Counted from the first letter of the stretch, positions 1 to 6,971 are shown. The stretch: DNA of 15,484 bases from Gammaproteobacteria bacterium (GCA_029861795.1 JAOTYS010000058.1:1-15484); one strand, 5' to 3'. Translations and numbers: made by a program. The notes: generated from the letters alone by a model not told the origin.

Positions 1-1188
1 AATCTCATGGCCGTCCAGATCGAGGGGGCTGCTCACACGCTTCTTAATTCGCTCGACCATGCGCGTCACATCAGCGAACTCCTTGACTTCTTCGAAAAGA
101 ACAGTGAATTCGTCCCCACCCAACCGGGCCAACGTGTCGCCGCTGCGCAGCGCACCTTTTATTCTTTGGCCGACTTCAACCAACAAACGATCGCCCAACA
201 CATGCCCCAAGCTGTCGTTGACCACTTTGAATCGGTCAAGATCCATGAACAGCACAGCAAACTGAAAATCTTTCTGACGGCTACCCCGCTCGATGCAATG
301 CGTCAGACGGTCGAGGAATAAGGCGCGGTTAGGGAGGCCCGTCAATGCGTCATGCAGGGCGTTGTATCGTAGTTGGGTTTCAACTTGCTTACGCGTAGAG
401 ATGTCCGTCTGCGACCCAGTCATTCGGTAGGCGCGACCATTGGAATCACGTACCGCTAATCCGCGCGAGGCCATCCACAGATACTTGCCGTCCTTCGCGA
501 GGATTCGGTATTCGGACTCTAGCGTTGACGTTTTTCCCGCCAGGTGCTCACTTATGTCTGCCCTAACACGTCCGACATCGTCGATGTGAATCTTCCCCAG
601 CCACTCTTGCGGATCATCCCCAATGTCGTCCTCCGAATAACCGAGCATGGCCTTCCAACGTGGCGATAAGTGCACCTTGTTATTTGATAGATCCCAGTCC
701 CACAGACCATCGTTGGCCCCCTTTGCGGCTAGCGCATAGCGCTCTTCACTATTCTTGAGATCCCGTAATGCACGGTTTGCCCTTAAGATGTAGCGGATTC
801 GACGCGGCAACAACAACCAGTTCACCGGTTTAACAACGAACTCCGTTGCCCCGGCCGAGTACGCCTTCTCGATGGAATCCGTGTCCTCAAGCCCGGTCAG
901 CATAACTACTGGCACGTGCTCGCCTTCGGGCAACTCACGCAGGGCAGAACAAACGCTGAATCCGTCCAAGCCGGGCATCATCACATCGCACAGCACGAGA
1001 TCGGGTCGTAGCTTGGTGAAGGCGGTCACCGCTTGCAGGCCATCTACCGCCTCTGCGACCGCAAAGCCAGATAGCCCGAGTGCGCTCTTTGCGAGCTCAC
1101 GCACGGTGGGATCGTCGTCCGCTACCAGAATGAGCGGCTGAGACTTATCTTGTTCCGTTTTCCTCAAATCGTCGTGGGCATTGAGCAT
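1..1188 (-). CDS. REC-PAS-GGDEF response-regulator diguanylate cyclase (C-terminus cut by window edge)
   Basis: This is a cytoplasmic signalling protein predicted to make cyclic di-GMP from two GTP when phosphorylated. 396 residues are visible and the reading frame stays open to the window edge. Residues 18-135 are a receiver domain with acidic pocket D24-D26, phospho-acceptor D68 in LCDVMMPG, T98 and K120. Residues 145-265 are a PAS/PAC domain (NDGLWDWDL, YRILAKDG, GSQTDIS). From about residue 275 there is a GGDEF domain (HDALTGLPNRALFLDRL) with an intact GGDEF at 357-361. An RSGD motif at 348-351, five residues upstream of GGDEF, is the product-inhibition I-site. The linker into GGDEF is of the kind common in GGDEF-EAL proteins, so an EAL domain may lie outside the window (inference). 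The start chosen is the first ATG in frame, with a weak GGA upstream. No histidine kinase gene is visible nearby. Confidence 0.93.
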   Translation of the reverse strand, partial: MLNAHDDLRKTEQDKSQPLILVADDDPTVRELAKSALGLSGFAVAEAVDGLQAVTAFTKLRPDLVLCDVMMPGLDGFSVCSALRELPEGEHVPVVMLTGLEDTDSIEKAYSAGATEFVVKPVNWLLLPRRIRYILRANRALRDLKNSEERYALAAKGANDGLWDWDLSNNKVHLSPRWKAMLGYSEDDIGDDPQEWLGKIHIDDVGRVRADISEHLAGKTSTLESEYRILAKDGKYLWMASRGLAVRDSNGRAYRMTGSQTDISTRKQVETQLRYNALHDALTGLPNRALFLDRLTHCIERGSRQKDFQFAVLFMDLDRFKVVNDSLGHVLGDRLLVEVGQRIKGALRSGDTLARLGGDEFTVLFEEVKEFADVTRMVERIKKRVSSPLDLDGHEI

Positions 1189-1670
1189 TTGTTTTTTCCA
1201 TGGGCACAGACTAACTTGCTAATTCGACTTAAGTTTTCTAGTTAGTGCGCTGCGTTCGAATCCAGAGCAATGCGGACCCCACCAACCGGTACCCTAGGGA
1301 ACTAGAAGCTCTCTAGCGCGGGCGACCCGAAGCCTGTCCATCGCAGTTGAAGACACCCCCTTATTAGATGTCTTGAATACGCTCTTACTCAGTGTAGTCC
1401 ATGGCGCTGCCAGCTCAACCGGACCGACACAAAATGTAACGATACCGGCGCGCTGGCTGCAGGCGGGGTGTGTACGAACGCGCGAATACCAAATATTAGT
1501 CTTTCCTGATGAACGACCCACAGATCCAAGCACAGTAATGAAACCGGTTTTAGGCAAACAGTCTCTTTTGCAACGCCAGACGGTGTGGGAAGATTGCGAT
1601 TGGCCGAAGATTTTCAACCAAGACCCATTTGGGCTCGCTGTTTCCTTATATCTCAATGAACAATTAAGAC
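1189..1670. other. Gene-free divergent intergenic region
   Basis: This 482-base gap lies between the divergently transcribed diguanylate cyclase gene and pncA. Two opposite, overlapping open frames occupy part of it, but both would need TTG starts without a ribosome binding site and neither protein resembles a family I know. It must hold the promoters of both flanking genes. I could not place convincing -35/-10 pairs. An A+T-rich stretch before pncA (around 1646-1655, TTATAT) is only a weak -10 candidate. A dyad symmetry on the cyclase side is listed separately. Confidence 0.6.
1210..1246. promoter_or_regulatory. Dyad symmetry upstream of the diguanylate cyclase gene
   Basis: ACTAACT (1210-1216) and its exact reverse complement AGTTAGT (1240-1246) flank an 8-base palindrome, ACTTAAGT (1227-1234). 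The element starts 22 bases upstream of the cyclase start codon. It could be an operator or part of the 5' untranslated region. Its function is not known, and short repeats like these can occur by chance. Confidence 0.3.
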
Positions 1671-2300
1671 ATGAATATCGATGCCCGCGGTCTGTTACTG
1701 ATCGTCGATGTACAGAACGATTTCTGTCCTGGCGGTGCGCTCGCAGTGAGTGACGGCGACCAAGTCGTTCCGGTAATTAATCGTTTGGCGCACTTGTTTC
1801 CCCATAAGGTCCTCACACAGGACTGGCATCCAATGGGTCACCTGTCATTTGCCAGCAGTCATTCGGGGCGCGAGCCATTCAGTACTATTCAAGCTCCCTA
1901 TGGTGAACAGACACTGTGGCCAGACCACTGCGTACAAGGCACGCCTGGGGCGGCGTTTCGTGTCGATCTCGATGTAACGGGCGTAGAAATGATCATCCGC
2001 AAAGGTTTTCGCAAGCATATCGACTCGTACTCAGCGTTTTTCGAAAACGACCGCAGCACAACCACTGGGCTTAGCGGCTACCTCAGAGATCGTGGCTTCG
2101 AGAAACTGTTCATAGTCGGTTTGGCGACAGACTATTGCGTCGCCTATTCTGCGATAGACGCACGCCACCAAGGATTTAACGTCGTAATCATTGAAGATGG
2201 TTGCCGCGCCATCGATCTCGAAGGGTCACTGGCCGCGGCTTGGGAACAGATAGAACAAGCGGGCGTGCAGCGAGTAGACAGTGGAGAATTCACCACTTGA
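1671..2300 (+). CDS. pncA: Nicotinamidase (isochorismatase-fold cysteine amidohydrolase)
   Basis: PncA hydrolyses nicotinamide to nicotinate and ammonia in the cytoplasm, feeding the NAD salvage (Preiss-Handler) route. The 209-residue length matches bacterial PncA (E. coli about 213). The catalytic triad is visible: D13 in LLIVDVQNDFCPGGALAV, K111 in IRKGF and C156 in GLATDYCVA. The metal ligands are also present: D51 and H53 in QDWHPMGHLSF, and H86 in LWPDHCVQGTPGA. Those ligands separate it from N-carbamoylsarcosine amidohydrolase and isochorismatase. The start is fixed by an in-frame stop just upstream (1665-1667) and by the core motif beginning at residue 8. The ribosome binding site is very weak. 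The next gene begins 88 bases downstream behind its own strong ribosome binding site and a possible operator, so pncA may be a separate unit. Confidence 0.94.
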   Translation: MNIDARGLLLIVDVQNDFCPGGALAVSDGDQVVPVINRLAHLFPHKVLTQDWHPMGHLSFASSHSGREPFSTIQAPYGEQTLWPDHCVQGTPGAAFRVDLDVTGVEMIIRKGFRKHIDSYSAFFENDRSTTTGLSGYLRDRGFEKLFIVGLATDYCVAYSAIDARHQGFNVVIIEDGCRAIDLEGSLAAAWEQIEQAGVQRVDSGEFTT

Positions 2301-2307
2301 ATCCACC

Positions 2308-2322
2308 TCAGTTTACAACTGA
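2308..2322. promoter_or_regulatory. 15-base perfect inverted repeat upstream of the M24 gene
   Basis: TCAGTT-TAC-AACTGA is a perfect 6+6 dyad with a 3-base centre. It begins 8 bases after the pncA stop codon and ends 66 bases before the M24 start codon. It is AT-rich and lacks a U-tract, so it is a poor intrinsic terminator. An operator for the M24-alcohol dehydrogenase-HAD run is a more natural reading. A weak -35/-10 pair (TTAACT at 2324-2329, TAATAT at 2349-2354, 19-base spacer) lies just downstream. Confidence 0.35.
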
Positions 2323-2374
2323 ATTAACTATCCGATTCTTTCACGTTGTAATATCCCATTGGCAGCAATTCTTT

Positions 2375-2380
2375 AGGAGG
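2375..2380 (+). promoter_or_regulatory. Strong ribosome binding site of the M24 gene
   Basis: AGGAGG lies 8 bases before the ATG at 2389, a near-ideal Shine-Dalgarno sequence. It fixes this start and suggests high translation of the first gene in this operon. Confidence 0.85.
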
Positions 2381-2388
2381 AGATCATA

Positions 2389-3624
2389 ATGAGCTCAGCA
2401 GTTCGGGCATCCCGTGAGGTATTAGAACCCGCCTCTAGTTTTCGTGTTTTTCCTCTGGACGAATACGAAGAGCGCTGGAGTCGCGTTCATGAGGAAATGA
2501 AAAATAAGGGATACGACGTCGCCGTTGTATGGGGAAAGACTTCCGGAGTATATGAGCGATCAGGGGATATGTTGTACCTGACGAACTTCTTCTCCACCCA
2601 CTCTGGACAGGAACCCGACACTGAGCTGTGGAATGGTCGCAGCTACAGCGCTGTCATAATGCAGCAAGGACAAGTCCCAGAACTCATCACCGATGAGGCC
2701 GAAGCACGTTTCGACGTCATTGCCACAGACCGATTCCAAGGGCTCTACGATCCTATTAAGGGCGTGGCTGACACGCTTAGGAGCCGCGGCATAGACGGCA
2801 AAGTAGCGCTGGTAGGGTCGGACTTCCTACCGATGAAGTATTGGCTTCAACTGCAAGATCAAACACGAAACATTGAGTGGATTACAGACGATGATCTAGT
2901 TCGCAATGTGCGCCGCCTCAAAAGCGCAAACGAGCTTGCACTGTTTCGCGAGGCAGGCGAATTGGTAACTCGTGCCCATATTCCAATGATGGAAGCACTT
3001 ATCGCCGGCAAAACAGAAGGAGAGGCCGCAGGTATGGCCGGCAAAATACTGCTGGAAGGGGGTGGGTCCTGGCATCGAATCGCCATCTCTCATGGCAATG
3101 TCAGCCAGTACCTTGAAAGTGACCCGGTTACCGGATTCAGCACCCTGGCGCCGAACAAGGGAGAAATTGTACATGGGTTCATCTACGGGCCGATCCTAAA
3201 GGGATATTGGTTAGATCCGGGTCGTACCGCTGTGTGCGGCACAACACCAACCTCGGAACAGAAACATCTCTACGAGTCGCTAGTGGACATGATGCACCGG
3301 CTTATGGATAAGATTAAGCCGGGGGTAAAAGTAAAAGACGTTGCGCTACTAGGTGACGAGCTATCTGAAGCGTCGGGGTATGCCTCAGAGGTGCTCAAGA
3401 CAAACTGGCCATATTATGGACATAGCAATGGTTGCATGTGGGAGCGCCCATACATCGAACCGCGTTTGTGTACCGATGCAGAGCTATTCGAGGAGAACAT
3501 GGTGGCGAGTGTAGAGGGTTTCTTTGACAAAGAAGGCGTGGGCACTGCCGTCTTTGAAACCAACTATATCGTTACAAAAGATGGCGTAGATGAGATTACG
3601 CCGGTTCCTCATCTGTGGTGGTAA
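2389..3624 (+). CDS. Divergent M24 (pita-bread fold) protein, Xaa-Pro aminopeptidase/creatinase-like, with key active-site residues replaced
   Basis: The protein has 411 residues, the size of creatinase or prolidase-type M24B proteins. An N-terminal creatinase-like domain covers about residues 20-170. The VRRLKSANELALFREAG segment (173-190) then leads into the C-terminal pita-bread domain. Aligned by eye with E. coli PepP, the IYGPILKGYWLDPGRT block keeps the second metal Asp (D276) but has I265 where the first metal Asp belongs. H345, E376 and E390 match the remaining ligands. The conserved active-site His near SHGNVSQYL appears to be L242, and the usual HE pair after H345 reads WERP. A normal two-metal peptidase is therefore unlikely. 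Creatinase is a known metal-free member of the family, so a non-peptidase hydrolase or lyase is plausible. I do not know the substrate. The gene is followed 21 bases later by an iron-dependent alcohol dehydrogenase gene. Confidence 0.85.
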   Translation: MSSAVRASREVLEPASSFRVFPLDEYEERWSRVHEEMKNKGYDVAVVWGKTSGVYERSGDMLYLTNFFSTHSGQEPDTELWNGRSYSAVIMQQGQVPELITDEAEARFDVIATDRFQGLYDPIKGVADTLRSRGIDGKVALVGSDFLPMKYWLQLQDQTRNIEWITDDDLVRNVRRLKSANELALFREAGELVTRAHIPMMEALIAGKTEGEAAGMAGKILLEGGGSWHRIAISHGNVSQYLESDPVTGFSTLAPNKGEIVHGFIYGPILKGYWLDPGRTAVCGTTPTSEQKHLYESLVDMMHRLMDKIKPGVKVKDVALLGDELSEASGYASEVLKTNWPYYGHSNGCMWERPYIEPRLCTDAELFEENMVASVEGFFDKEGVGTAVFETNYIVTKDGVDEITPVPHLWW

Positions 3625-3632
3625 CTGATCTT

Positions 3633-3636
3633 GGAG
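3633..3636 (+). promoter_or_regulatory. Ribosome binding site that decides the alcohol dehydrogenase start
   Basis: GGAG lies 9 bases before the ATG at 3646. An in-frame TTG at 3631 would extend the protein by five residues but would place this site inside the coding region, so the ATG is preferred. Confidence 0.7.
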
Positions 3637-3645
3637 AACGCTCTA

Positions 3646-4833
3646 ATGCTCAATTTTGACTTCAGCGATCTCCGTGCGAATTGGAACTACCCGACCTCCA
3701 TCCGCTTCGGCGTAGGTCGCATTGCGGAGCTTGCGGATGCCTGCCGTGAGCTGGGCATGACCAGACCGTTGCTGGTGACAGACCCTGGCCTCGCTGCATT
3801 ACCCACGGTGCAAGACGCCGCAGCAGCCTGCAATGAAGCAGAACTTGGGTGCACGGTGTACTCGAACGTACAAGGAAACCCAGTCGAATCGAATGTCACC
3901 GATGGTGTGCGCGCCTTCCGCGAGGGCAACCACGATGGCGTCATTGCGTTCGGCGGCGGCAGTGCGCTTGATGCCGCGAAATCCATCGCCTTGATGGTGG
4001 GACAAACGCGCCCTATCTGGGATTTCGAAGATCGTGAGGATTGGTACACCCGGGTGAATGAAGGCGACATGGCACCAATCGTGGCGGTACCGACCACCTC
4101 AGGGACCGGCTCCGAGGTGGGGCGTGCCGCGGTTATCACCGACGAGAGTGACCACACTAAGAAGATAATCTTTCATCCCAAGATGCTGCCGTCCATTGTC
4201 ATTGAGGATCCAGCATTGACGGTTGGATTGCCTGCTCATATCACCGCCGCAGTTGGGATGGACGCGCTGTCACACAACTTGGAAGCGTATTGCAGCCCGC
4301 TGTTTCACCCCATGGCCGAAGGCATCGCCGTAGAAGGGATGCGCCTGATCAAAGAATGGTTGCCGCGGGCGTGTCGCGACGGGGAAGATCTCACCGCACG
4401 GGCCAATATGCAGGTCGCATCCACCATGGGGGCCACTGCGTTTCAGAAGGGGCTGGGCGCAATGCATAGTCTCAGCCATCCTTGCGGTGCAGTGCTGAAC
4501 ACCCATCATGGTCTCACCAACGCCGTGGTGATGCCGTACGTGCTGCTGTTCAATCGACCAGTTATCGAAGACAAGATGACCGCGCTGGCGCGTTACCTAG
4601 ATCTTCCCAATCCGTCGTTCAACGCGGTTTTGCAGTGGGTTCTAGAACTACGCGAGACCATCGGTATCCCACATACCTTATCGAAGCTCAACGTGGAGGA
4701 AAAACATGTTGAGCAGCTTTCGAAAATGGCGGAAGTAGATCCATCGTCAGCCACAAATCCCACCCCGGTGGATGCAGCAAACCTCAAAACCCTGTATCTA
4801 CAGGCGATCAATGGTGTGATCGAGGACATATAG
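3646..4833 (+). CDS. Iron-containing alcohol dehydrogenase (group III, Fe-ADH family)
   Basis: This is a cytoplasmic NAD(P)-dependent oxidoreductase that interconverts alcohols and aldehydes or ketones, using one iron or similar metal ion. The 395-residue length is typical. The N-terminal dinucleotide-binding domain has GGGSALDAAK (103-112), and PTTSGTGSE (149-157) is the family signature. The four metal ligands are D206 and H210 (GMDALSHNLEAY), H274 (GAMHSLSHP) and H288 (NTHHGLTNA). The ATG at 3646 is preferred because a GGAG lies 9 bases before it. The gene sits 21 bases after the M24 gene and 14 bases before the HAD gene, so a common transcript is very likely. The physiological substrate cannot be read from sequence. 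The context suggests that it oxidises or reduces an intermediate linked to the M24 protein (inference). Confidence 0.93.
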   Translation: MLNFDFSDLRANWNYPTSIRFGVGRIAELADACRELGMTRPLLVTDPGLAALPTVQDAAAACNEAELGCTVYSNVQGNPVESNVTDGVRAFREGNHDGVIAFGGGSALDAAKSIALMVGQTRPIWDFEDREDWYTRVNEGDMAPIVAVPTTSGTGSEVGRAAVITDESDHTKKIIFHPKMLPSIVIEDPALTVGLPAHITAAVGMDALSHNLEAYCSPLFHPMAEGIAVEGMRLIKEWLPRACRDGEDLTARANMQVASTMGATAFQKGLGAMHSLSHPCGAVLNTHHGLTNAVVMPYVLLFNRPVIEDKMTALARYLDLPNPSFNAVLQWVLELRETIGIPHTLSKLNVEEKHVEQLSKMAEVDPSSATNPTPVDAANLKTLYLQAINGVIEDI

Positions 4834-4847
4834 GCCACAGAGAAATC

Positions 4848-5624
4848 ATGGGTGCGGTTCGTGGAGTATTGCTAGATCTCGAAGGCGTGCTCTACCAAGG
4901 TGACGCACCAATTGAAGGGGCAATCAAAGCGGTCTCACAACTGCGTGCCGCAGGATTGGGGCTACGGTTTCTAACAAATACCACCACCAAACCACGACGT
5001 GACATCGTGGCGCGTATGCAAGCCATGGGCTTCGAAGTAGACATCGCCCATTTCTTCTCCCCCGCCTTAGCCGCAGGGCAAATCTTAAGGGATTCCGGTG
5101 TAAACAGACTGTTCCTGGCCGCACCGACTGATCTTGCCCATGACTTCGCGGACTTCGAGCTAGTAGACCATGACGTCCACGCAGTGGTGATGGGCGACCT
5201 CTATCTCGATTTCCACTGGACGACGCTCAACCAGGCGTTTCAAATGCTACGCGGAGGTGCCCGCCTATTGGCGTTACACAAAAACCGTTACTGTCGCCGT
5301 GGTAACGCTATCGGCTTAGATCTGGGCCCTTTTGTAGCCGCCCTTGAGTACGCTGCTGGGGTCAAGGCAGAAGTGGTTGGCAAGCCCTCTCCCGCGTTTT
5401 TTGCTACTGCGGTAGCGAACCTAGGGCTGGAGCCCGACGCGGTGCTCATGGTGGGAGATGACATCGAGGCGGACATTGGTGGCGCTCAGCGAAGCGGCAT
5501 ACGTGGTGTTCAGGTACGCACCGGAAAGTACGATGCAAGTCTAACCCACGATATCACACCCGACGCGATCATCGATTCGATTGCCGAGCTTCCGCAGTGT
5601 ATTGCCAAATTATCTTCGTTGTGA
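4848..5624 (+). CDS. HAD-IIA family phosphatase, LHPP/HDHD2/NagD-like
   Basis: This is a predicted cytoplasmic phosphohydrolase of 258 residues, the usual size for the LHPP/HDHD2 branch of subfamily IIA. The four HAD motifs are visible: nucleophile D10 in LLDLEGVLY, T43 in FLTNTT, K179 in VGKPSP, and the acidic MVGDDIEADIGGA with D204-D205. The second aspartate of the usual DxD is replaced by E12. Human LHPP and HDHD2 carry Ser at this place, so variation here belongs to this branch and does not mean inactivity. The region from about 80 to 170 forms the C2-type cap. It starts 14 bases after the alcohol dehydrogenase stop with only a weak binding site, which suggests translational coupling. 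Its substrate is unknown. It may process a phosphorylated metabolite of the same pathway or act in housekeeping. Confidence 0.88.
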   Translation: MGAVRGVLLDLEGVLYQGDAPIEGAIKAVSQLRAAGLGLRFLTNTTTKPRRDIVARMQAMGFEVDIAHFFSPALAAGQILRDSGVNRLFLAAPTDLAHDFADFELVDHDVHAVVMGDLYLDFHWTTLNQAFQMLRGGARLLALHKNRYCRRGNAIGLDLGPFVAALEYAAGVKAEVVGKPSPAFFATAVANLGLEPDAVLMVGDDIEADIGGAQRSGIRGVQVRTGKYDASLTHDITPDAIIDSIAELPQCIAKLSSL

Positions 5625-5663
5625 TTCTCTTTTTTCGTTGGTGAGGTTTATAGGGAGTACGCC

Positions 5664-6020
5664 ATGACCATCAAAGTATATCAATACCCACGTTGTAGTA
5701 CTTGCGTTAAAGCGATAAAGTTCCTCGATCAGCGCAACATCACTTATCGCAGCATCGACATCACCAAACAGCCGCCAAGTAAAATCGAACTCAGGAAAAT
5801 GTTAGGTTATGTCAACGGCGAAGTTAAACGACTATTTAACACCTCTGGCCAGGTTTATCGCGAACTGGGGTTGAGCACCAAACTGGGTAGTATGAAACCA
5901 CAAGATGCGGTTGATCTGTTGGCTCGAAACGGCAAACTGGTGAAGCGCCCCTTTGTGTTGACCGAAACAACGGGTGTTATAGGATTCAATGAAAAACAAT
6001 GGGAGGCTGCCCTAAAGTAA
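5664..6020 (+). CDS. ArsC/Spx-related thioredoxin-fold protein
   Basis: This is a small cytoplasmic protein of 118 residues in the arsenate-reductase-like (ArsC/Spx/YffB) family. It has a redox CSTC motif (C11, C14) after a short first strand (IKVYQYPRCSTC), and KRPFVL near residues 94-99, whose Arg corresponds to the conserved C-terminal Arg of the family. The body (LFNTSGQVYRELGL, LLARNGKLVKRPF) is characteristic. No arsB, acr3 or arsR lies nearby, so a role in arsenate resistance is not supported. A thiol-dependent reductase or regulator interaction is equally possible. A good ribosome binding site (AGGGAG, 6 bases before ATG) supports the start. The gene follows the HAD gene by 39 bases and ends convergently 45 bases from the DUF3750 gene, with no obvious terminator between. 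Confidence 0.88.
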   Translation: MTIKVYQYPRCSTCVKAIKFLDQRNITYRSIDITKQPPSKIELRKMLGYVNGEVKRLFNTSGQVYRELGLSTKLGSMKPQDAVDLLARNGKLVKRPFVLTETTGVIGFNEKQWEAALK

Positions 6021-6065
6021 GACCAGCATGTTGTATTGATCCGTCTCCCCCGCACGATGCGTGAA

Positions 6066-6836
6066 TCAGCTACCGGATGCTTTTGCGCTCCCTCCAAGAT
6101 CGAAGCCCACTCTGCCCAGCCCCGGAAGCTTGATTGCAGGACCAAAGGGGTCAACTCCGAAGCTAAGTCCCAGAAGATTGAGCTCCACACCCTCGGTCCG
6201 CGCTGCCAACACTCCTAACAAGCCAAACAGCGAAAGCTGATAGCCGGTCCCACTGGGGGCTCGAGCCCATAGCCCCGCTGGTAGGTAGTCCTTGCCAATG
6301 GCCGTCGGCGGTAGGTCGACATTCAGCTCGGGGACCGCCCGCGCTACATGAGCAGTAAAGGTATTGCTGTTCGGCCCAGGCCACAACACATAGTCCAGTG
6401 GATAAGGATAAACCTCAACAGCCTGGTAAATCTTTGGAATCACTGCCTGGGCCGCGTCTCCACGAAGCTCGAAGATTAGTTCCGGACGCTGCCCATACCA
6501 TAGCCTGTCCGGAATTTCTCGTTCCGAGACCACTACCTTTGCGCCCTGCCATGCGCGCCACCCTATCACTTGGTGGACGATGTAGTGATCCGCCTTTTCC
6601 AGTTTCGTCGCAATCCAAGTATGAACTCCAAAAACCCCACGCCAGTTGAACGCTCGCGCTGCATAGACTTGCACCAACGCCTCCGAGACTTGGTCCGGTT
6701 GCTGAGCAATTTCAGCACTCGCACGGCTCGCAGTGCGCCAGTCCTGACCCATGTTAATATCTCCTTGTACCAAGTAAATAAGGGGGCCCAGCGCCATCAG
6801 GCTCACAAACAATAACAACCATCGCGTGAACTTCAT
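6066..6836 (-). CDS. DUF3750 family membrane-anchored protein of unknown function
   Basis: I recognise the DUF3750 family from its typical blocks: GQDWRTASR (30-38), VYAARAFNWRGVFGVHTWIA (57-76), WYGQRPEL, WPGPNSNTF (152-160), PPTAIGKDYL, APSGTGYQLSLFGLLG and NLLGLSFGVDP. The 256-residue length is usual. Residues 4-24 (WLLLFVSLMALGPLIYLV core) form an uncleaved-looking N-terminal membrane segment, so the domain probably faces the periplasm. The ATG at 6836 is chosen because it places this segment at the N-terminus. In-frame starts at 6875 (ATG) and 6896 (GTG) would add a charged, unrelated leader. The binding site is weak for all of them. The protein has no known function. A possible resemblance to permuted papain-fold enzymes is discussed in the findings. 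The gene stands alone, divergent from the esterase gene. Confidence 0.85.
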   Translation of the reverse strand: MKFTRWLLLFVSLMALGPLIYLVQGDINMGQDWRTASRASAEIAQQPDQVSEALVQVYAARAFNWRGVFGVHTWIATKLEKADHYIVHQVIGWRAWQGAKVVVSEREIPDRLWYGQRPELIFELRGDAAQAVIPKIYQAVEVYPYPLDYVLWPGPNSNTFTAHVARAVPELNVDLPPTAIGKDYLPAGLWARAPSGTGYQLSLFGLLGVLAARTEGVELNLLGLSFGVDPFGPAIKLPGLGRVGFDLGGSAKASGS

Positions 6837-6960
6837 TGATCTTTTGACGTTTTCCTTTATCGCTACATGCCCCATGCATGCACTATTGTGCGACACCGAT
6901 AAGCGCTACTCATGTCAGACTAACCAGACGCGCATGTAGTTCCTCATAGCGGTGACACTT

Positions 6961-6966
6961 AGGAGG
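6961..6966 (+). promoter_or_regulatory. Perfect Shine-Dalgarno sequence that decides a TTG start
   Basis: AGGAGG lies 5 bases before the TTG at 6972. There is no suitable ATG near the start of the homologous region, so the esterase gene almost certainly begins with TTG. Confidence 0.85.
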
Positions 6967-6971
6967 CTCTA

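Noticed and set aside
7..1141. Plus-strand open frames (7-321, 872-1141) opposite the diguanylate cyclase gene
   Set aside because: The minus strand encodes continuous, motif-rich REC, PAS and GGDEF domains. The plus-strand frames have no recognisable content.
1254..1263. GTTCGAATCC, resembling a tRNA T-loop
   Set aside because: The flanking bases do not form a T stem, and no acceptor, D or anticodon arm can be built around it.
1294..1656. Open frame on the minus strand in the gap before pncA
   Set aside because: It needs a TTG start, has no ribosome binding site, matches no family I know, and is overlapped by another open frame on the opposite strand.
1373..1753. Open frame on the plus strand running into pncA
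   Set aside because: It needs a TTG start with no binding site, and its last part merely reads pncA in another frame.
1671..2300. Isochorismatase-fold protein as N-carbamoylsarcosine amidohydrolase, which with the M24 (creatinase-like) gene would suggest creatinine breakdown
   Set aside because: The metal ligands D51, H53 and H86 and the surrounding motifs are those of nicotinamidase. The M24 protein also lacks the catalytic His position of creatinase.
5621..5640. T-rich run after the HAD stop codon as a terminator
   Set aside because: There is no GC-rich stem immediately before the T run.
6837..6896. Upstream starts for the DUF3750 protein (ATG 6875, GTG 6896)
   Set aside because: They have no binding site and would put a charged leader before the membrane segment. 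The choice remains somewhat uncertain.
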